A DNA stretch of 64,000 nucleotides from Lentisphaerae bacterium GWF2_49_21. Its GTDB lineage: Bacteria; Verrucomicrobiota; Lentisphaeria; Victivallales; GWF2-50-93. The DNA is taken from NCBI GenBank assembly GCA_001804805.1, contig MHBH01000073.1, positions 1-64,000 on the forward strand, written 5' to 3'. Position numbers and translations under genes: made by a program. The notes beneath the pieces were generated by a model. That model saw only the letters and a list, made by a program, of their open reading frames with translations, searched no databases and had not been told where the DNA came from. Below, in pieces: positions 17,447 to 26,850 of this stretch (positions are counted from its first letter, which is position 1; the number at the start of each line of letters is the position of its first letter).

Positions 17447-20263
17447 ATGTATTTTAAAGAGAACAAATACGGCTTTGTGCCTTTCTGGTTTTGGAATGGA
17501 GATCAGACGGCCCATGAAGTAAGGAGACAGATACGTCTTGCCGCGGAAAGCGGCCTGAACGGTCTTGCCATACATGCACGTGAGGGCAACAGGACCGAAT
17601 ATCTCTCCGGAAAATGGTTCAATCTTGTCAGGATCGCCTGCGAGGAAGCCGAAAAACACGGTCTCAAGATCTGGATCTACGACGAGGAAGGATATCCAAG
17701 CGGAACAGCAGGATACAGGATCCAGAAGATCAATCCCCTGTTCAGACAGCAGCACCTCAGCTTCGCTTATTTTTCTTATGATGAAATCAAAGAACTAACC
17801 AATCCCATTGGTATATTCGACTGCAGGACATACAGGCGTGCCGATGAAGGACGTATCATTTCATCAAAAGAAAAATCAAATAGGAAATATCTGGTTTTCC
17901 AGAGGAAGTTCGTCGACAGATATGTTGACACCATGAATCCCAGGGTGGCCGGTCATTTCATAAGGCTGACGCATGAAAAGTACAGGAAGAAACTCGGAAA
18001 GTATTTCGGATCGACCATCACTCATTTCTACACCGACGATGTCAATTTCCACATGGAAGGATGCAAGGGGCTTCCTTGGACGGACGCCCTTGAATGCGAA
18101 TTTCATGTAAAACATGGATACAGCCTCCTGGAAAAGCTCCCGGCTCTTGTCGAGGATCTTCCGGATTCGGTACAGGTCAGGAAGGATTATTATGGAATGC
18201 TGCTGGACATGTTTCTTGCGAACTTCGCAGAACCAATCTACCTATGGTGCCGGAGGAACGGGGTGAAGTTTACCGGGCATCTCCGCGGAGATGAAGGACC
18301 TATTGACAGGGCGATTATCCAGTTTTCATCGGCGATGCCGTTCTTTGAATATGAGGACATACCGGGGATCGACGATTTCCTTCTCAGGCTTCATGACTGC
18401 CGTTACCTGAGGAAAATCCAGAACAGCATGGGGCTTTATCCTATACCGACCTACAAGCTGGTATCATCGGTGGCAAACCAGCTGAAAAAAGGGGAATGCA
18501 GTGCCGAGGTCATGGCGTCATGCGGCTGGGGATACTCTCTTGCCGAACAGAACGCCCAGTTCAACTTTGAAGCGAACATGGGTATAAACCTCTTTACGCC
18601 CCACGATTTCAGTTATGCTACTGGAGGTGTGACTAAGAGAGACCATCCTCCAAGTTTCTTCCTACAGCAGCCTTACTGGCCCCTCTGGAAGGATCTCCAT
18701 TCCAAATTCGCCCGGATTTCACAGCTTTTATTGAGAGGGAAACATCATGCCGATATCCTGGTTTTACATCCCGAATCGCAATCCTGGTCGGAAATGGACG
18801 GAGAATCAATTGATCCGTCCTTCAAATGCAGGTGCGGAAAATCCAAGTCCATGAAAACCCTTGCGGCTCTCGAAAGAAACATTGCCGGAATCTGTTTCGA
18901 CCTTGTAAAAAGCCATATAGGCTTCGATATGGGCAGTGAACGCATCATGGAAAAACACGGCCATGTCAAATCAGGAAAGATCCATATAGGTGAAATGTCC
19001 TACGGAACCGTCATACTTCCTCCAGATGCAGAATTTTCTTCCGCAATTAGGAATCTTCTTGCGAAATTCGCAGATGCCGGCGGTAAAATAATATCCTATA
19101 GGACGGGTAATAAATACGGCTTGGATAAGGACATAGTCCTGGAAGGAGACATTGACGAAATTGCGGTACATACGAGGATTTATAAAGGGGAAAAAGAATT
19201 CTTCCTCAGTAATTTATCTCCGGAATATAGGAATATAAAAGTATCCGAGCCATACCGCAGGCATGAAGTTTATGATCCTGAGGGAAACTATGTAATTGAT
19301 CATGGGAAGGTATGGGATGGCAGATTATCAATGCCCCCGTTCTCCTGCGTCTGTCTGTTGCCTTCTGGAAACCTGCAGGTGGGGAAGAAGGATCTTAAGA
19401 AAAGCCTTTTCCAGGAAGTATCCATGGGGAATTCAGCCAGATTGGACAACTTGAATGTGAATCGTGAAAATGACAACATCATGCTTGTCGAGTTCTGCCA
19501 TGCTGACGGAAAACATGTTCCGCTTAAAGAAGTACATCTCATGAAACCGCTGACGCGCGAACTCAGATTTAAGTTCAAGCTTCCGGCAGGAGCGGATGTC
19601 CATCGCCTGCTTGGTGAAAACCTCCGGAACTACAGGATAAAGGTGAACGGAAAGAAGGTTTCAGTCGACAACAAATATATGTTTCCGGCAACAAGATGCC
19701 TTGAGTCGGTTCGAATAGGGGAATTCATCCATACTGGAGAGAATGAGATAGTTTTGAGACCCTCCAGAATCGAAGGAAGGATTGAGAACTTCTATCTGAC
19801 CGGAAATTTCACAGCGGATGCCTATAAGGATGGGAAATTCGGATCTTCTGCGAAATTCGCACCTCATGGAAAACTCGGTCTGGGCAATCTCGCAGTCCAA
19901 GGTATGCCATTCTACTGGGGTTCGATCAGATATGACATGGATTTGATGGATAACCGAGGGAAAGGATTTTCATGGATTGACCTGGGGAAGGTGGACGGGG
20001 CTACAGAAGTATTTGTCGACGGACGGAAAACTGGATCGAGATTGTATCCGCCATACAGGATATATATCGGTGATTTGGAATTCAAAAAGCATTCCAAACT
20101 GGAAATAAGGCTTTATAACACGGCCCAGAACATTTTCGGTCCGCACAGATGGGAGAATCTTAATACGGCGATAGTCCATATCGAGCATGAATCTCCTGGT
20201 AAATCCAGGAATTTCAATGTCAAGCCATTTGGCATATATGGGCCAGTAAGATTGATTAAGTAA
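17447..20263 (+). CDS. Large glycoside hydrolase-like protein (alpha-L-rhamnosidase/GH106-like)
   Basis: A 938-residue protein without a signal peptide, so probably cytoplasmic. The N-terminal part is a TIM-barrel-like region (PFWFWNGDQTAHEVRRQI, AAESGLNGLAIHAREG, GLKIWIYDEEGYPSGTAGY, FYTDDVNFHME) as in the large GH106-type and related rhamnosidase families. A beta-rich sugar-binding part follows from about 680 to the end (RYDMDLMD, WIDLGKVDGATEVFVDGRKT). The exact family and substrate are inferred. No Shine-Dalgarno site is obvious at the ATG. The next gene is an alpha-galactosidase-like hydrolase. Three TGCG-N5-CGCA palindromes lie in the gene. Confidence 0.72.
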   Translation: MYFKENKYGFVPFWFWNGDQTAHEVRRQIRLAAESGLNGLAIHAREGNRTEYLSGKWFNLVRIACEEAEKHGLKIWIYDEEGYPSGTAGYRIQKINPLFRQQHLSFAYFSYDEIKELTNPIGIFDCRTYRRADEGRIISSKEKSNRKYLVFQRKFVDRYVDTMNPRVAGHFIRLTHEKYRKKLGKYFGSTITHFYTDDVNFHMEGCKGLPWTDALECEFHVKHGYSLLEKLPALVEDLPDSVQVRKDYYGMLLDMFLANFAEPIYLWCRRNGVKFTGHLRGDEGPIDRAIIQFSSAMPFFEYEDIPGIDDFLLRLHDCRYLRKIQNSMGLYPIPTYKLVSSVANQLKKGECSAEVMASCGWGYSLAEQNAQFNFEANMGINLFTPHDFSYATGGVTKRDHPPSFFLQQPYWPLWKDLHSKFARISQLLLRGKHHADILVLHPESQSWSEMDGESIDPSFKCRCGKSKSMKTLAALERNIAGICFDLVKSHIGFDMGSERIMEKHGHVKSGKIHIGEMSYGTVILPPDAEFSSAIRNLLAKFADAGGKIISYRTGNKYGLDKDIVLEGDIDEIAVHTRIYKGEKEFFLSNLSPEYRNIKVSEPYRRHEVYDPEGNYVIDHGKVWDGRLSMPPFSCVCLLPSGNLQVGKKDLKKSLFQEVSMGNSARLDNLNVNRENDNIMLVEFCHADGKHVPLKEVHLMKPLTRELRFKFKLPAGADVHRLLGENLRNYRIKVNGKKVSVDNKYMFPATRCLESVRIGEFIHTGENEIVLRPSRIEGRIENFYLTGNFTADAYKDGKFGSSAKFAPHGKLGLGNLAVQGMPFYWGSIRYDMDLMDNRGKGFSWIDLGKVDGATEVFVDGRKTGSRLYPPYRIYIGDLEFKKHSKLEIRLYNTAQNIFGPHRWENLNTAIVHIEHESPGKSRNFNVKPFGIYGPVRLIK

Positions 20264-20310
20264 AACAGACATTCCTGTCTGTTTATAAACCGCAGGCAGG
20301 AATGCCTGCG
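20263..20310. repeat. Two adjacent spacer palindromes (REP-like)
   Basis: AAACAGACATTCCTGTCTGT ending in TT (20263-20284) and CGCAGGCAGGAATGCCTGCG (20291-20310) are perfect or near-perfect palindromes in the spacer between the two glycoside hydrolase genes. A related palindrome is at 46749-46768. Such elements resemble REP sequences moved by RAYT transposases; no RAYT gene is present in this window. Confidence 0.65.
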
Positions 20311-20328
20311 CTACCAATAAGAGGAAAC

Positions 20329-21651
20329 ATGAATAAATTGACTCTCGGGAAAATCATTGAAGGACCTTCGGAAATCAAATTCAAGGTCTCTTCATCCATC
20401 TACACGCCGTTTCTTGACTGGAACTACAGGCCTGAAAAGGAGTTCACAGCAAGCATCCTTGATGTAATGACAGGATGGTGTTCTGGTTCTCCTTTTGTAA
20501 TGTCAGAGAAACTTTTCGCCGGATTTGTCGAATGGGACGACGGGGAGGTTTCATATGACGGCAAAAAACAGGTCAAATTCAAGTTTGGAGGAAAGCAGAG
20601 GCTGTACGTCTATGAGGGGAAGGAGACATATTCTGCCCTGGAGGAATATAACAGTATTATTTATGACAACTATTACAGCAGGGAAGACATGTTCTTTGGT
20701 GATCCGGATCTTCTTTCAAGCCATGAATACTGCACCTGGGTGGAACAGAGATACTCACGGACAGCCGGAACCGAAATGGGAATATTGTCGGACAAGTTCC
20801 TCAAGAATTACCTGGATCGTGTCCAAGGGATGAAACTACCTCCGGGAAAGTTCACGATCGATGCCGGATGGTTCAATCTTTCAGGTGAAGGAGGGATTGG
20901 CGACTGGGACAATGACAAGGTGAAATTTCCGGATCTTGCGAAGACCGCAGACATGATAAAGTCATATGGGCACACTCCGGGAATCTGGCTGGCTCCGTCG
21001 CTTGTCAGCAAGAAATCCCGTCTCTATTCTAAGGTCCAGGGAAAGATAAAGGACCATTACAAGTGGCTGAGTCCCGATGTTCCCGGGACGCAGGAGGAAT
21101 ATGGGATCCTGCCGGACTGTGATTACACGAGGAAGCATTATAAGAAGGTGTTGCAGAGGCTTTTTGATGCCGGATACAGGAAGTTCAAGCTGGATATTTT
21201 CTATATTGAGAAACGGAAGATGCTGCCGATCGTAAAGCTTTTCAGGGAAGTCGCCGCTGAAATAGACAGTGGAATCGAACTTGAATCGCATCTTCCCGAC
21301 ATCTTTCTTTCGAAATATATCAACGCTGTCCGGGCCAACGACATCTGGATCAACGATACAAAATCTTTCGCCTATGGTCCTGAGCATTTCAGGATCTGCC
21401 GGCTATGCTCGCCGCACCGCATAACGAACCTTGATCATATCGGGGGTAACGGCTTTCTTTCGGAGAAGGACTATGTGAACGCCCACCTTGGCACGATGTT
21501 CACTGTGCCGGGATATCCGGTTGTCAGTGTGCTGCCTGACAGGTTCGGCAGGAACACAGTCGATCTTGTACGAAAACTTCTTGAGGAATATTCGGCGAAA
21601 AGAAAGCAATACCTGAATCTCGTCTACAGCAGGAAAGCAGGCATTTATTAA
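20329..21651 (+). CDS. Alpha-galactosidase-like glycoside hydrolase (clan GH-D, GH36/GH27 type)
   Basis: A 440-residue protein with a central TIM barrel of the GH-D clan: FTIDAGWFN near 180, then TPGIWLAPSLVS. Asp289 in FKLDIFYIEKR is at the position of the catalytic nucleophile, and ESHLPDIF plus NDTKSFAYGPEH follow. The enzyme should retain configuration and release alpha-linked galactose or a related sugar. It lacks a signal peptide and the full-length GH36 N-terminal domain is short, so it is a compact variant. ATG 20329 follows GAGGA; an in-frame upstream start at 20302 lies inside a repeat and was rejected. Confidence 0.75.
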   Translation: MNKLTLGKIIEGPSEIKFKVSSSIYTPFLDWNYRPEKEFTASILDVMTGWCSGSPFVMSEKLFAGFVEWDDGEVSYDGKKQVKFKFGGKQRLYVYEGKETYSALEEYNSIIYDNYYSREDMFFGDPDLLSSHEYCTWVEQRYSRTAGTEMGILSDKFLKNYLDRVQGMKLPPGKFTIDAGWFNLSGEGGIGDWDNDKVKFPDLAKTADMIKSYGHTPGIWLAPSLVSKKSRLYSKVQGKIKDHYKWLSPDVPGTQEEYGILPDCDYTRKHYKKVLQRLFDAGYRKFKLDIFYIEKRKMLPIVKLFREVAAEIDSGIELESHLPDIFLSKYINAVRANDIWINDTKSFAYGPEHFRICRLCSPHRITNLDHIGGNGFLSEKDYVNAHLGTMFTVPGYPVVSVLPDRFGRNTVDLVRKLLEEYSAKRKQYLNLVYSRKAGIY

Positions 21652-21653
21652 GA

Positions 21654-21677
21654 TAAATTTTCAGGACTGAAAATTTA
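21654..21677. repeat. AT-rich palindrome, family A
   Basis: TAAATTTTCAG-GA-CTGAAAATTTA, a perfect 11-bp inverted repeat, begins 3 nt after the stop codon of the GH36-like gene. It is one of nine similar palindromes at gene ends in this window. Confidence 0.6.
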
Positions 21678-21726
21678 TAAATAAAGGGGGACGACAAACA
21701 TGAATAAAAGAGGTTCCCTGAATAGG

Positions 21727-22995
21727 CTAATCACTAAGGTTGAAGATCCTTTTCGGATTGTCCACGAGAAGGCGTCTGCATATCTCCTTGGCGAAGTCCA
21801 GGTCGAAAACCTCATCATCTACCTTTATTGACAGCGCCTTTGCAATATTCCTGCGGGCTATTTTCTGGTGGCCGTATACTCCGTCGATCGGAATGTAGTC
21901 CCCTCCAAATCCGGAGATTTTGTTTGAAGGTACGGAATCGAGAAATTCAAGAAGTGCATTTACTGATGCTGTTGGTGAAATGATATGAGCCCAGCACATG
22001 TCGATCATCACGTTCTGGAAATTCTTTGCAATGGCCGCAAGGATGTTCTGGTAGGGGTAGGATATGTGGAAAATGTCGAAAGTGATGTTTTCATATTTCA
22101 GGAAAAGGTTGATCAGGAGTTCCGGATTTGAATTTGAGATGATGTTTCCATTACCTTCATGCAGTCCGGTGTGTACCTGGATGACAAGACCTCGTTCATT
22201 GGATATCTTCATGATGTGGTGCATCATATGGTTTTCCAGAGGGGACGTGTCGCATTTCCTGTTCTTCATGATCTCTGAAAAGACTTTGGAGGCGTCTTTT
22301 TCATCCGTTTCAGGAAAATGGAGGCTGCGTCTGTAGGCAACACCTGATTTCAATGCGACAACGCCGTCCTTTATTTTTGTATCAATCTCTATTTCACAGG
22401 CGTTTTTCCAGTCTTCCAGCGAATTCACGTCTGCACCTATCAGGTTTGCGGTAATCCTGATCTCATCGATGTTCTTGGGTGAAAGAAAACGATCCGCCCT
22501 GTAGGCGCACCGAAAAAGGCTGCGGTCGAATTCCTTCTTTCCGTCAAGCCCGTCGACGATTGAAATCTCTATTCCGCTCTTCTCCTTCAGGATGAACTTG
22601 TAATAGCTCTGTCCTTTCAGGGAGTTCTGCCGGCGTTCCCTGAAAATCCGGTCCAGATCTCCGACAGTCCTGGAATTAATCCCTGGTACTCCGTATATGT
22701 CCCTGGACACATGGTCGAAGGTCCGTGCATAGGCGGTGTTTTTCGTAGCATTCCAGAAAGGTTCGAGGATCTTCCATTTTTCATGGACGTCCAGGCCTGT
22801 TCCTCTGATGTCGCGATCCATGATCTCCGCCTTGAGACCTGCTGAGACGATGTCAGAGGAGATGTAATGACGCATCCATTCGGCAAGGATGTCATGGTCC
22901 TGTGCGGCCCAGTCCTTTTCCGTTGGAAGATGTTCATGTGTATCGATTATTTTCAGGGAGGACGTGTATTCAAGAAGTGAATCATATGAGGTCAT
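21727..22995 (-). CDS. Amidohydrolase family protein (amidohydrolase 2/uronate-isomerase-like)
   Basis: A 422-residue TIM-barrel metal hydrolase with the N-terminal metal motif IDTHEHLP (about 17-24), a mid-region VIQVHTGLHEG, DIFHISYPYQN, and GGDYIPIDGVYG near the C-terminal end, where the last metal-binding Asp is expected. Members decarboxylate, hydrolyse or isomerise small carboxylic compounds; the substrate is unknown here. It points opposite to the GH36-like gene and shares no promoter with it. The ATG follows GGTGA on the minus strand. Confidence 0.8.
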   Translation of the reverse strand: MTSYDSLLEYTSSLKIIDTHEHLPTEKDWAAQDHDILAEWMRHYISSDIVSAGLKAEIMDRDIRGTGLDVHEKWKILEPFWNATKNTAYARTFDHVSRDIYGVPGINSRTVGDLDRIFRERRQNSLKGQSYYKFILKEKSGIEISIVDGLDGKKEFDRSLFRCAYRADRFLSPKNIDEIRITANLIGADVNSLEDWKNACEIEIDTKIKDGVVALKSGVAYRRSLHFPETDEKDASKVFSEIMKNRKCDTSPLENHMMHHIMKISNERGLVIQVHTGLHEGNGNIISNSNPELLINLFLKYENITFDIFHISYPYQNILAAIAKNFQNVMIDMCWAHIISPTASVNALLEFLDSVPSNKISGFGGDYIPIDGVYGHQKIARRNIAKALSIKVDDEVFDLDFAKEICRRLLVDNPKRIFNLSD

Positions 22996-23163
22996 GATAA
23001 GTGTTCACCGGTTATTTTTATATTTGGAAATTCCAAGGATAAGATACCATGCCGGATGCAAATTTCATCCTGATTTTTAAATATGTAAATTGGGCAAAAT
23101 GCGCAAAGAGGTATATCGTAGGGTTCGTTATGAAAAAACAGGGGGGGGCCCTAAAAAGGTCAA

Positions 23164-23760
23164 ATGTATCAGAGAGTAATACATCACCGCTACCGGGGGA
23201 AGAGATTTGGGATATTGATTCTTATTCTGACGGCGGTAATATTTATTACATGGGGCCTTGGCAGGGTTACTTATGATTATTTTTTCAGGAAAAACACATA
23301 TGATGCCCTGATAAAGGAGGCCGCGAGGAAATATTGCATAGATTCCTGCCTTTTGAAGGCCGTAATCTGGAAGGAAAGCAGATTCAATCCAAATGCGAAG
23401 GGGAGCAGTGGAGAAGTGGGCCTCATGCAGATAAGGCCGTCGACCGCGGCAAAGGAATGGGCCGAATTCAACCATGTTGACATTGAGGCGGAAGGAATAC
23501 TTTTCTATCCAAGGGTGAACATAGACATCGGCGCATGGTATCTTTCAAGGGCCTTGAAGAGATGGGAGAAATATGAACACCGCGAGGAACTCGCTCTTTC
23601 CGAATACAACGCGGGTCTCAAGGGGATGAGTTCATGGAGGCCGAAGGAATATAATGGGGAGGTCCTGAGCAAAATAAGGATCAAGTCCACTAAACTCTAC
23701 GTGTCGGACATTATGAAGAAATATAACCAGTCTATCCTCGACAGGCCGGCGGAGGAATAA
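23164..23760 (+). CDS. Membrane-anchored lytic transglycosylase (SLT domain)
   Basis: A 198-residue protein with one N-terminal membrane segment (about 15-33) and an SLT domain at about 45-185. Glu71 in IWKESRFNP is the catalytic acid, followed by GEVGLMQIRPSTA and a YNAG motif (LSEYNAGL). It cleaves peptidoglycan between MurNAc and GlcNAc with 1,6-anhydro formation. It heads a plus-strand run of envelope genes. A run of eight G at 23141-23148 lies just upstream; an in-frame TAA at 23152 separates it from this gene. Confidence 0.88.
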   Translation: MYQRVIHHRYRGKRFGILILILTAVIFITWGLGRVTYDYFFRKNTYDALIKEAARKYCIDSCLLKAVIWKESRFNPNAKGSSGEVGLMQIRPSTAAKEWAEFNHVDIEAEGILFYPRVNIDIGAWYLSRALKRWEKYEHREELALSEYNAGLKGMSSWRPKEYNGEVLSKIRIKSTKLYVSDIMKKYNQSILDRPAEE

Positions 23761-23785
23761 GGATGCCAAAAAGGGGAAAATAATT

Positions 23786-24487
23786 TTGAGGAGAGCGATA
23801 GCCATAAGTTGTTTCACAGCCTCCGTTCTTGTGGCGGGCGTGACAGCGTCAAATACCGTCACACAATGGAAGGAGAATTTCCAGTTTGACGGTAAAGCAG
23901 CTGGAAAAATCCTTCCCAAGGGATGGGAGATCAAGTCTAAAATAGGAACTCCAGCCGCCGAATTCTATCTTGTGAAGGATGGAAAGGAAAATCTGAACTA
24001 CCTTCACATGGAGTCCGACAAGTCTTCCGCCAGCGTGATATGCAGTCCGGAGAAGATCAATTTGAAGGAGACACCGATAATCAAGTGGAGATGGAGGGTC
24101 AGTTCCCTTCCTGAAGGAGCGGACGGCAGGGAGGAGAAGAAGGATGACCAGGCGATCGGGATATATATAGGAACTGGCAGCCTGCTGTCAAAGAAGAGCG
24201 TATCCTACAGATGGGATACCGAGACTCCCAAGGGGGCCGAAGGGAACTGTTCATATGGGGCAGGAACCATCAGGATAAAGTGGTTCACCCTGAGGAACAA
24301 GGATGATGCTGCAGGAGAGTGGTTTACTGAGGAGAGGAATGTAGGAGAGGATTTCAACAAGGCGTGGGGCTACTATCCTGATGAGATATATGTGAGCATT
24401 TCATGCAACAGCCAGTATACCGGTACAAAGTCGTCCGCCGATCTCAACTGGATTGAGCTGCTGCCGGCTTCCGAGGGGAAGAAATAA
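23786..24487 (+). CDS. DUF3047-like exported protein
   Basis: A 233-residue protein with an N-terminal signal-like segment (about 1-22) and the beta-rich DUF3047 pattern: INLKETPIIKWRWRV, KKDDQAIGIYIG, ISYRW-type strands and AWGYYPDEIYVSISCN. The function of the family is unknown; it is probably periplasmic. The start is TTG at 23786, preceded by AAGGGG. It lies 25 bp after the transglycosylase gene. Confidence 0.75.
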   Translation: MRRAIAISCFTASVLVAGVTASNTVTQWKENFQFDGKAAGKILPKGWEIKSKIGTPAAEFYLVKDGKENLNYLHMESDKSSASVICSPEKINLKETPIIKWRWRVSSLPEGADGREEKKDDQAIGIYIGTGSLLSKKSVSYRWDTETPKGAEGNCSYGAGTIRIKWFTLRNKDDAAGEWFTEERNVGEDFNKAWGYYPDEIYVSISCNSQYTGTKSSADLNWIELLPASEGKK

Positions 24488-24498
24488 GAAGTCTGCAA

Positions 24499-25143
24499 AT
24501 GGATGAATTAAAAATTTTTATGGCGTCCTTGTGTGCCGGGATCATCCTTGGTGCGCCGGTCGGAATCGCAGGGGCGATGGTTGCTGATGCCGCCCTTGCA
24601 TATTCTAAAAAAAGAGTGTATGCCACAATAATTGCCGCAGCCCTTGGTGATGCGACACTCGCCGCCCTGTCAACTCTTTTCTCAATTTCCCTCCAAAGCT
24701 TCCTGCAGAGCTATGAGAAGGCATGTCTTTTTATCGCCGGGCTTGCAATCATTGCAGCCGGGGTCTCCATCATAATAGTGACATATGTCACCCATAGAGG
24801 CATTGGTTCAAGGAAAGATGTCAAAAATCCGTCGTCAAAATGGATAATAGGTCATTTTGCGCCAGTGCTGGCAGCATTTCTGACTGCAGTGATCCATCCG
24901 GGGAACATAGCGGCATTTATGGCGCTGATGACCGTGTTTTCACTTTATTTCCCGAATTTTGAAAGCTTCAAGTTATCTTTCATAGCCGGAATTTTTACAG
25001 GATCATTCCTCGTTTTCAGCCTTGCCGGTTTCCTGTTCTGGAAGATAAGGAAGAAGGCCGATAGATTTGTTCACTATTTGAGATATACCCTTGCTGTAAT
25101 TATCATTGTAGCCGGAGTATATTTGGTCATTAGGCATATTTGA
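24499..25143 (+). CDS. LysE/RhtB-type membrane exporter
   Basis: A 214-residue inner-membrane protein with about six hydrophobic helices (8-35, 40-62, 72-92, 115-140, 153-172, 192-212). The first helix has the typical LGAPVGIAGAMVADAALAYS, like the LysE/RhtB signature GPxxxxVxxxxxxxG. These proteins export amino acids and related small molecules. It starts 12 bp after the DUF3047 gene and is followed by the OlsB-like gene, so it is probably cotranscribed. Confidence 0.7.
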   Translation: MDELKIFMASLCAGIILGAPVGIAGAMVADAALAYSKKRVYATIIAAALGDATLAALSTLFSISLQSFLQSYEKACLFIAGLAIIAAGVSIIIVTYVTHRGIGSRKDVKNPSSKWIIGHFAPVLAAFLTAVIHPGNIAAFMALMTVFSLYFPNFESFKLSFIAGIFTGSFLVFSLAGFLFWKIRKKADRFVHYLRYTLAVIIIVAGVYLVIRHI

Positions 25144-25171
25144 ACAAAAACTGGGACGGGGGATTCAGGAA

Positions 25172-25978
25172 GTGATTCTCAACAGATATTCAATCAAGCA
25201 TATTGTCTCACCTTCTGTCCTGCTTGAAACGGATCAGTTTTTGGTCAAGCTTGCGGAAAACCAGCAGGAAATACAAAAAGCCCTCCGCCTCCGCTACGAG
25301 GTTTTCAACGTCGAAAAGGGAAAAGGGCTCAGGAATCTGGACCACAAGGGCATTGATTCCGATGAATTCGATGAGTTCTGCCTGCATCTTCTTGTTATAG
25401 AAAAAGAAACTGAAAAGGTGATCGGAACCTACCGCGTACACCTCGGGTCCATAGCAAATACCGCAAAAGGATTCTATTCATCCAGGGAATATGATATTGT
25501 AGGACTCCGGGAGATTGCCAATTACTGCATGGAACTTGGAAGATCCTGTGTTGCTCTGAAATACCGCACCGGGGCGATTGTAGCTCTGATGTGGGGTGGA
25601 ATAGGGGAACTTCTCAACAGGGCCGACCTTCGTTTCATGCTGGGATGCGTCAGTCTGGAGGACTTGAGTCCTGTGTCGGGCTGGAGCCTTTACAGGTACT
25701 TCCTGAAAAAGCATCTCATTTCGGAGATCCTTTCGGCACGGCCCAGACCGGAGTATGAGCTCAAAAATGTTTCTGAACAGGAAATCCAGAAGTTTTCTTC
25801 GGACGAAGTAGCGATCAGGAAATTCATACCTCCACTGTTCAAGGGGTATCTGAGAATTGGCTGCAAGATCTGCGGGGAGCCCGCCCTTGACAGTGAATTT
25901 GGTACAATTGACTTCCTCATAATTGTTGACAAGCAGAAAGTCCCGGAACGTTATATCAGACATTTCAATTCAGAATAA
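25172..25978 (+). CDS. Ornithine-acyl-ACP N-acyltransferase-like protein (OlsB family, GNAT)
   Basis: A 268-residue GNAT-fold enzyme with the OlsB/hemolysin-like signature RLRYEVFNVEKG (about 39-50), FDEFCLHLLVIE, GTYRVH and CMELGRSCVALKYRTG. It should add a 3-hydroxyacyl group from ACP to an amino acid such as ornithine, the first step of ornithine-lipid synthesis. The start is GTG 25172. It overlaps the next gene by one base (TAATG), which encodes the expected partner acyltransferase. The amino acid specificity cannot be read from the sequence. Confidence 0.85.
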   Translation: MILNRYSIKHIVSPSVLLETDQFLVKLAENQQEIQKALRLRYEVFNVEKGKGLRNLDHKGIDSDEFDEFCLHLLVIEKETEKVIGTYRVHLGSIANTAKGFYSSREYDIVGLREIANYCMELGRSCVALKYRTGAIVALMWGGIGELLNRADLRFMLGCVSLEDLSPVSGWSLYRYFLKKHLISEILSARPRPEYELKNVSEQEIQKFSSDEVAIRKFIPPLFKGYLRIGCKICGEPALDSEFGTIDFLIIVDKQKVPERYIRHFNSE

Positions 25979-26721
25979 TGCCACACATAAGACGCATATA
26001 CAGACTTTTCCTTATTTCGCTGTGGTTTCCGCTCACAGCAACCATAGGTTTTTTTGCAGGCATCGGAGGTTGGAACGGAATAAGGAGGGTGACAAGAATA
26101 ACCCGGCTTTGGGGATATGGAAATGCCAGGATCATCGGGATAAAGCTCAAAGTCCATGGTGATCCAGGAAAAGTTCGGGGCGGCATCATAATAGCCAACC
26201 ACCAGAGCTACATAGACATCCTTGTCCATGCATCAATTTTCCCCATAAGATTTGCCCCCAAGGCTGAAATTGCATCCTGGCCGGTGCTCGGATGGGTATT
26301 GGGGGTAAGCCGTCCCATCTGGGTAAACAGGGAATCAAAGCAGAGTTCCCATGGGACGCTTATCGAATATCGAGAGACCCTCGAACATGGAATAAACCTG
26401 ATCATCTATCCGGAAGGTACTACTTCCGATGGAAAAGGACTTCTGCCTTTCAAGTCCACCCCTTTTGAGGCGGTCTCTTCAGGGGAATTCAAGATTTTTC
26501 CGATCCTGGTGAAATATGTCCAGGATCTCGGAGAACCGACAGTGTGCTGGTACGGAGACATGACATTCCCTCCTCACTGCTGGCAGATTCTTGGAAGAAA
26601 ATCAATTGAAGCCGAAGTTTATATTCTAGATCCTATTCCGGCGGAAGGCAGGAACCGGAAGGAACTCGCCGTCTTTGTCCATGACTACATGGCGGAGGAA
26701 TACAGGAAGATTCTCAAATAA
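25978..26721 (+). CDS. 1-acyl-glycerol-3-phosphate/lyso-ornithine-lipid acyltransferase (PlsC/OlsA family)
   Basis: A 247-residue membrane-associated acyltransferase with an N-terminal hydrophobic stretch and the PlsC motifs NHQSYID (about 70-76) and YPEGTTSDG (about 142-150). It transfers an acyl chain to a hydroxyl; coupled to the OlsB-like gene by TAATG, it is best read as the second enzyme of ornithine-lipid (or other acyl-amino-acid lipid) synthesis. A role in ordinary phospholipid synthesis cannot be excluded. Confidence 0.88.
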   Translation: MPHIRRIYRLFLISLWFPLTATIGFFAGIGGWNGIRRVTRITRLWGYGNARIIGIKLKVHGDPGKVRGGIIIANHQSYIDILVHASIFPIRFAPKAEIASWPVLGWVLGVSRPIWVNRESKQSSHGTLIEYRETLEHGINLIIYPEGTTSDGKGLLPFKSTPFEAVSSGEFKIFPILVKYVQDLGEPTVCWYGDMTFPPHCWQILGRKSIEAEVYILDPIPAEGRNRKELAVFVHDYMAEEYRKILK

Positions 26722-26850
26722 GCAATTTCCTGAAGTGATTGCAAAATCCCGCCCTGACAGTACATTAATAAAATTTTCAACGGCGTAAAACTGTCATTGA
26801 ATGTGCTGAAGCTGTTGAGGTGGTGACTCGTTTAGGATAAGGGCAGGCCT

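Noticed and set aside
23130-23277. Frame from ATG 23130 through the run of eight G to 23277, as a phase-variable start of the transglycosylase
   Set aside because: Adding or removing one G does not join it to the transglycosylase frame: TAA at 23152 stops that frame, and the insert frame is different again. The short frame has no recognisable protein.
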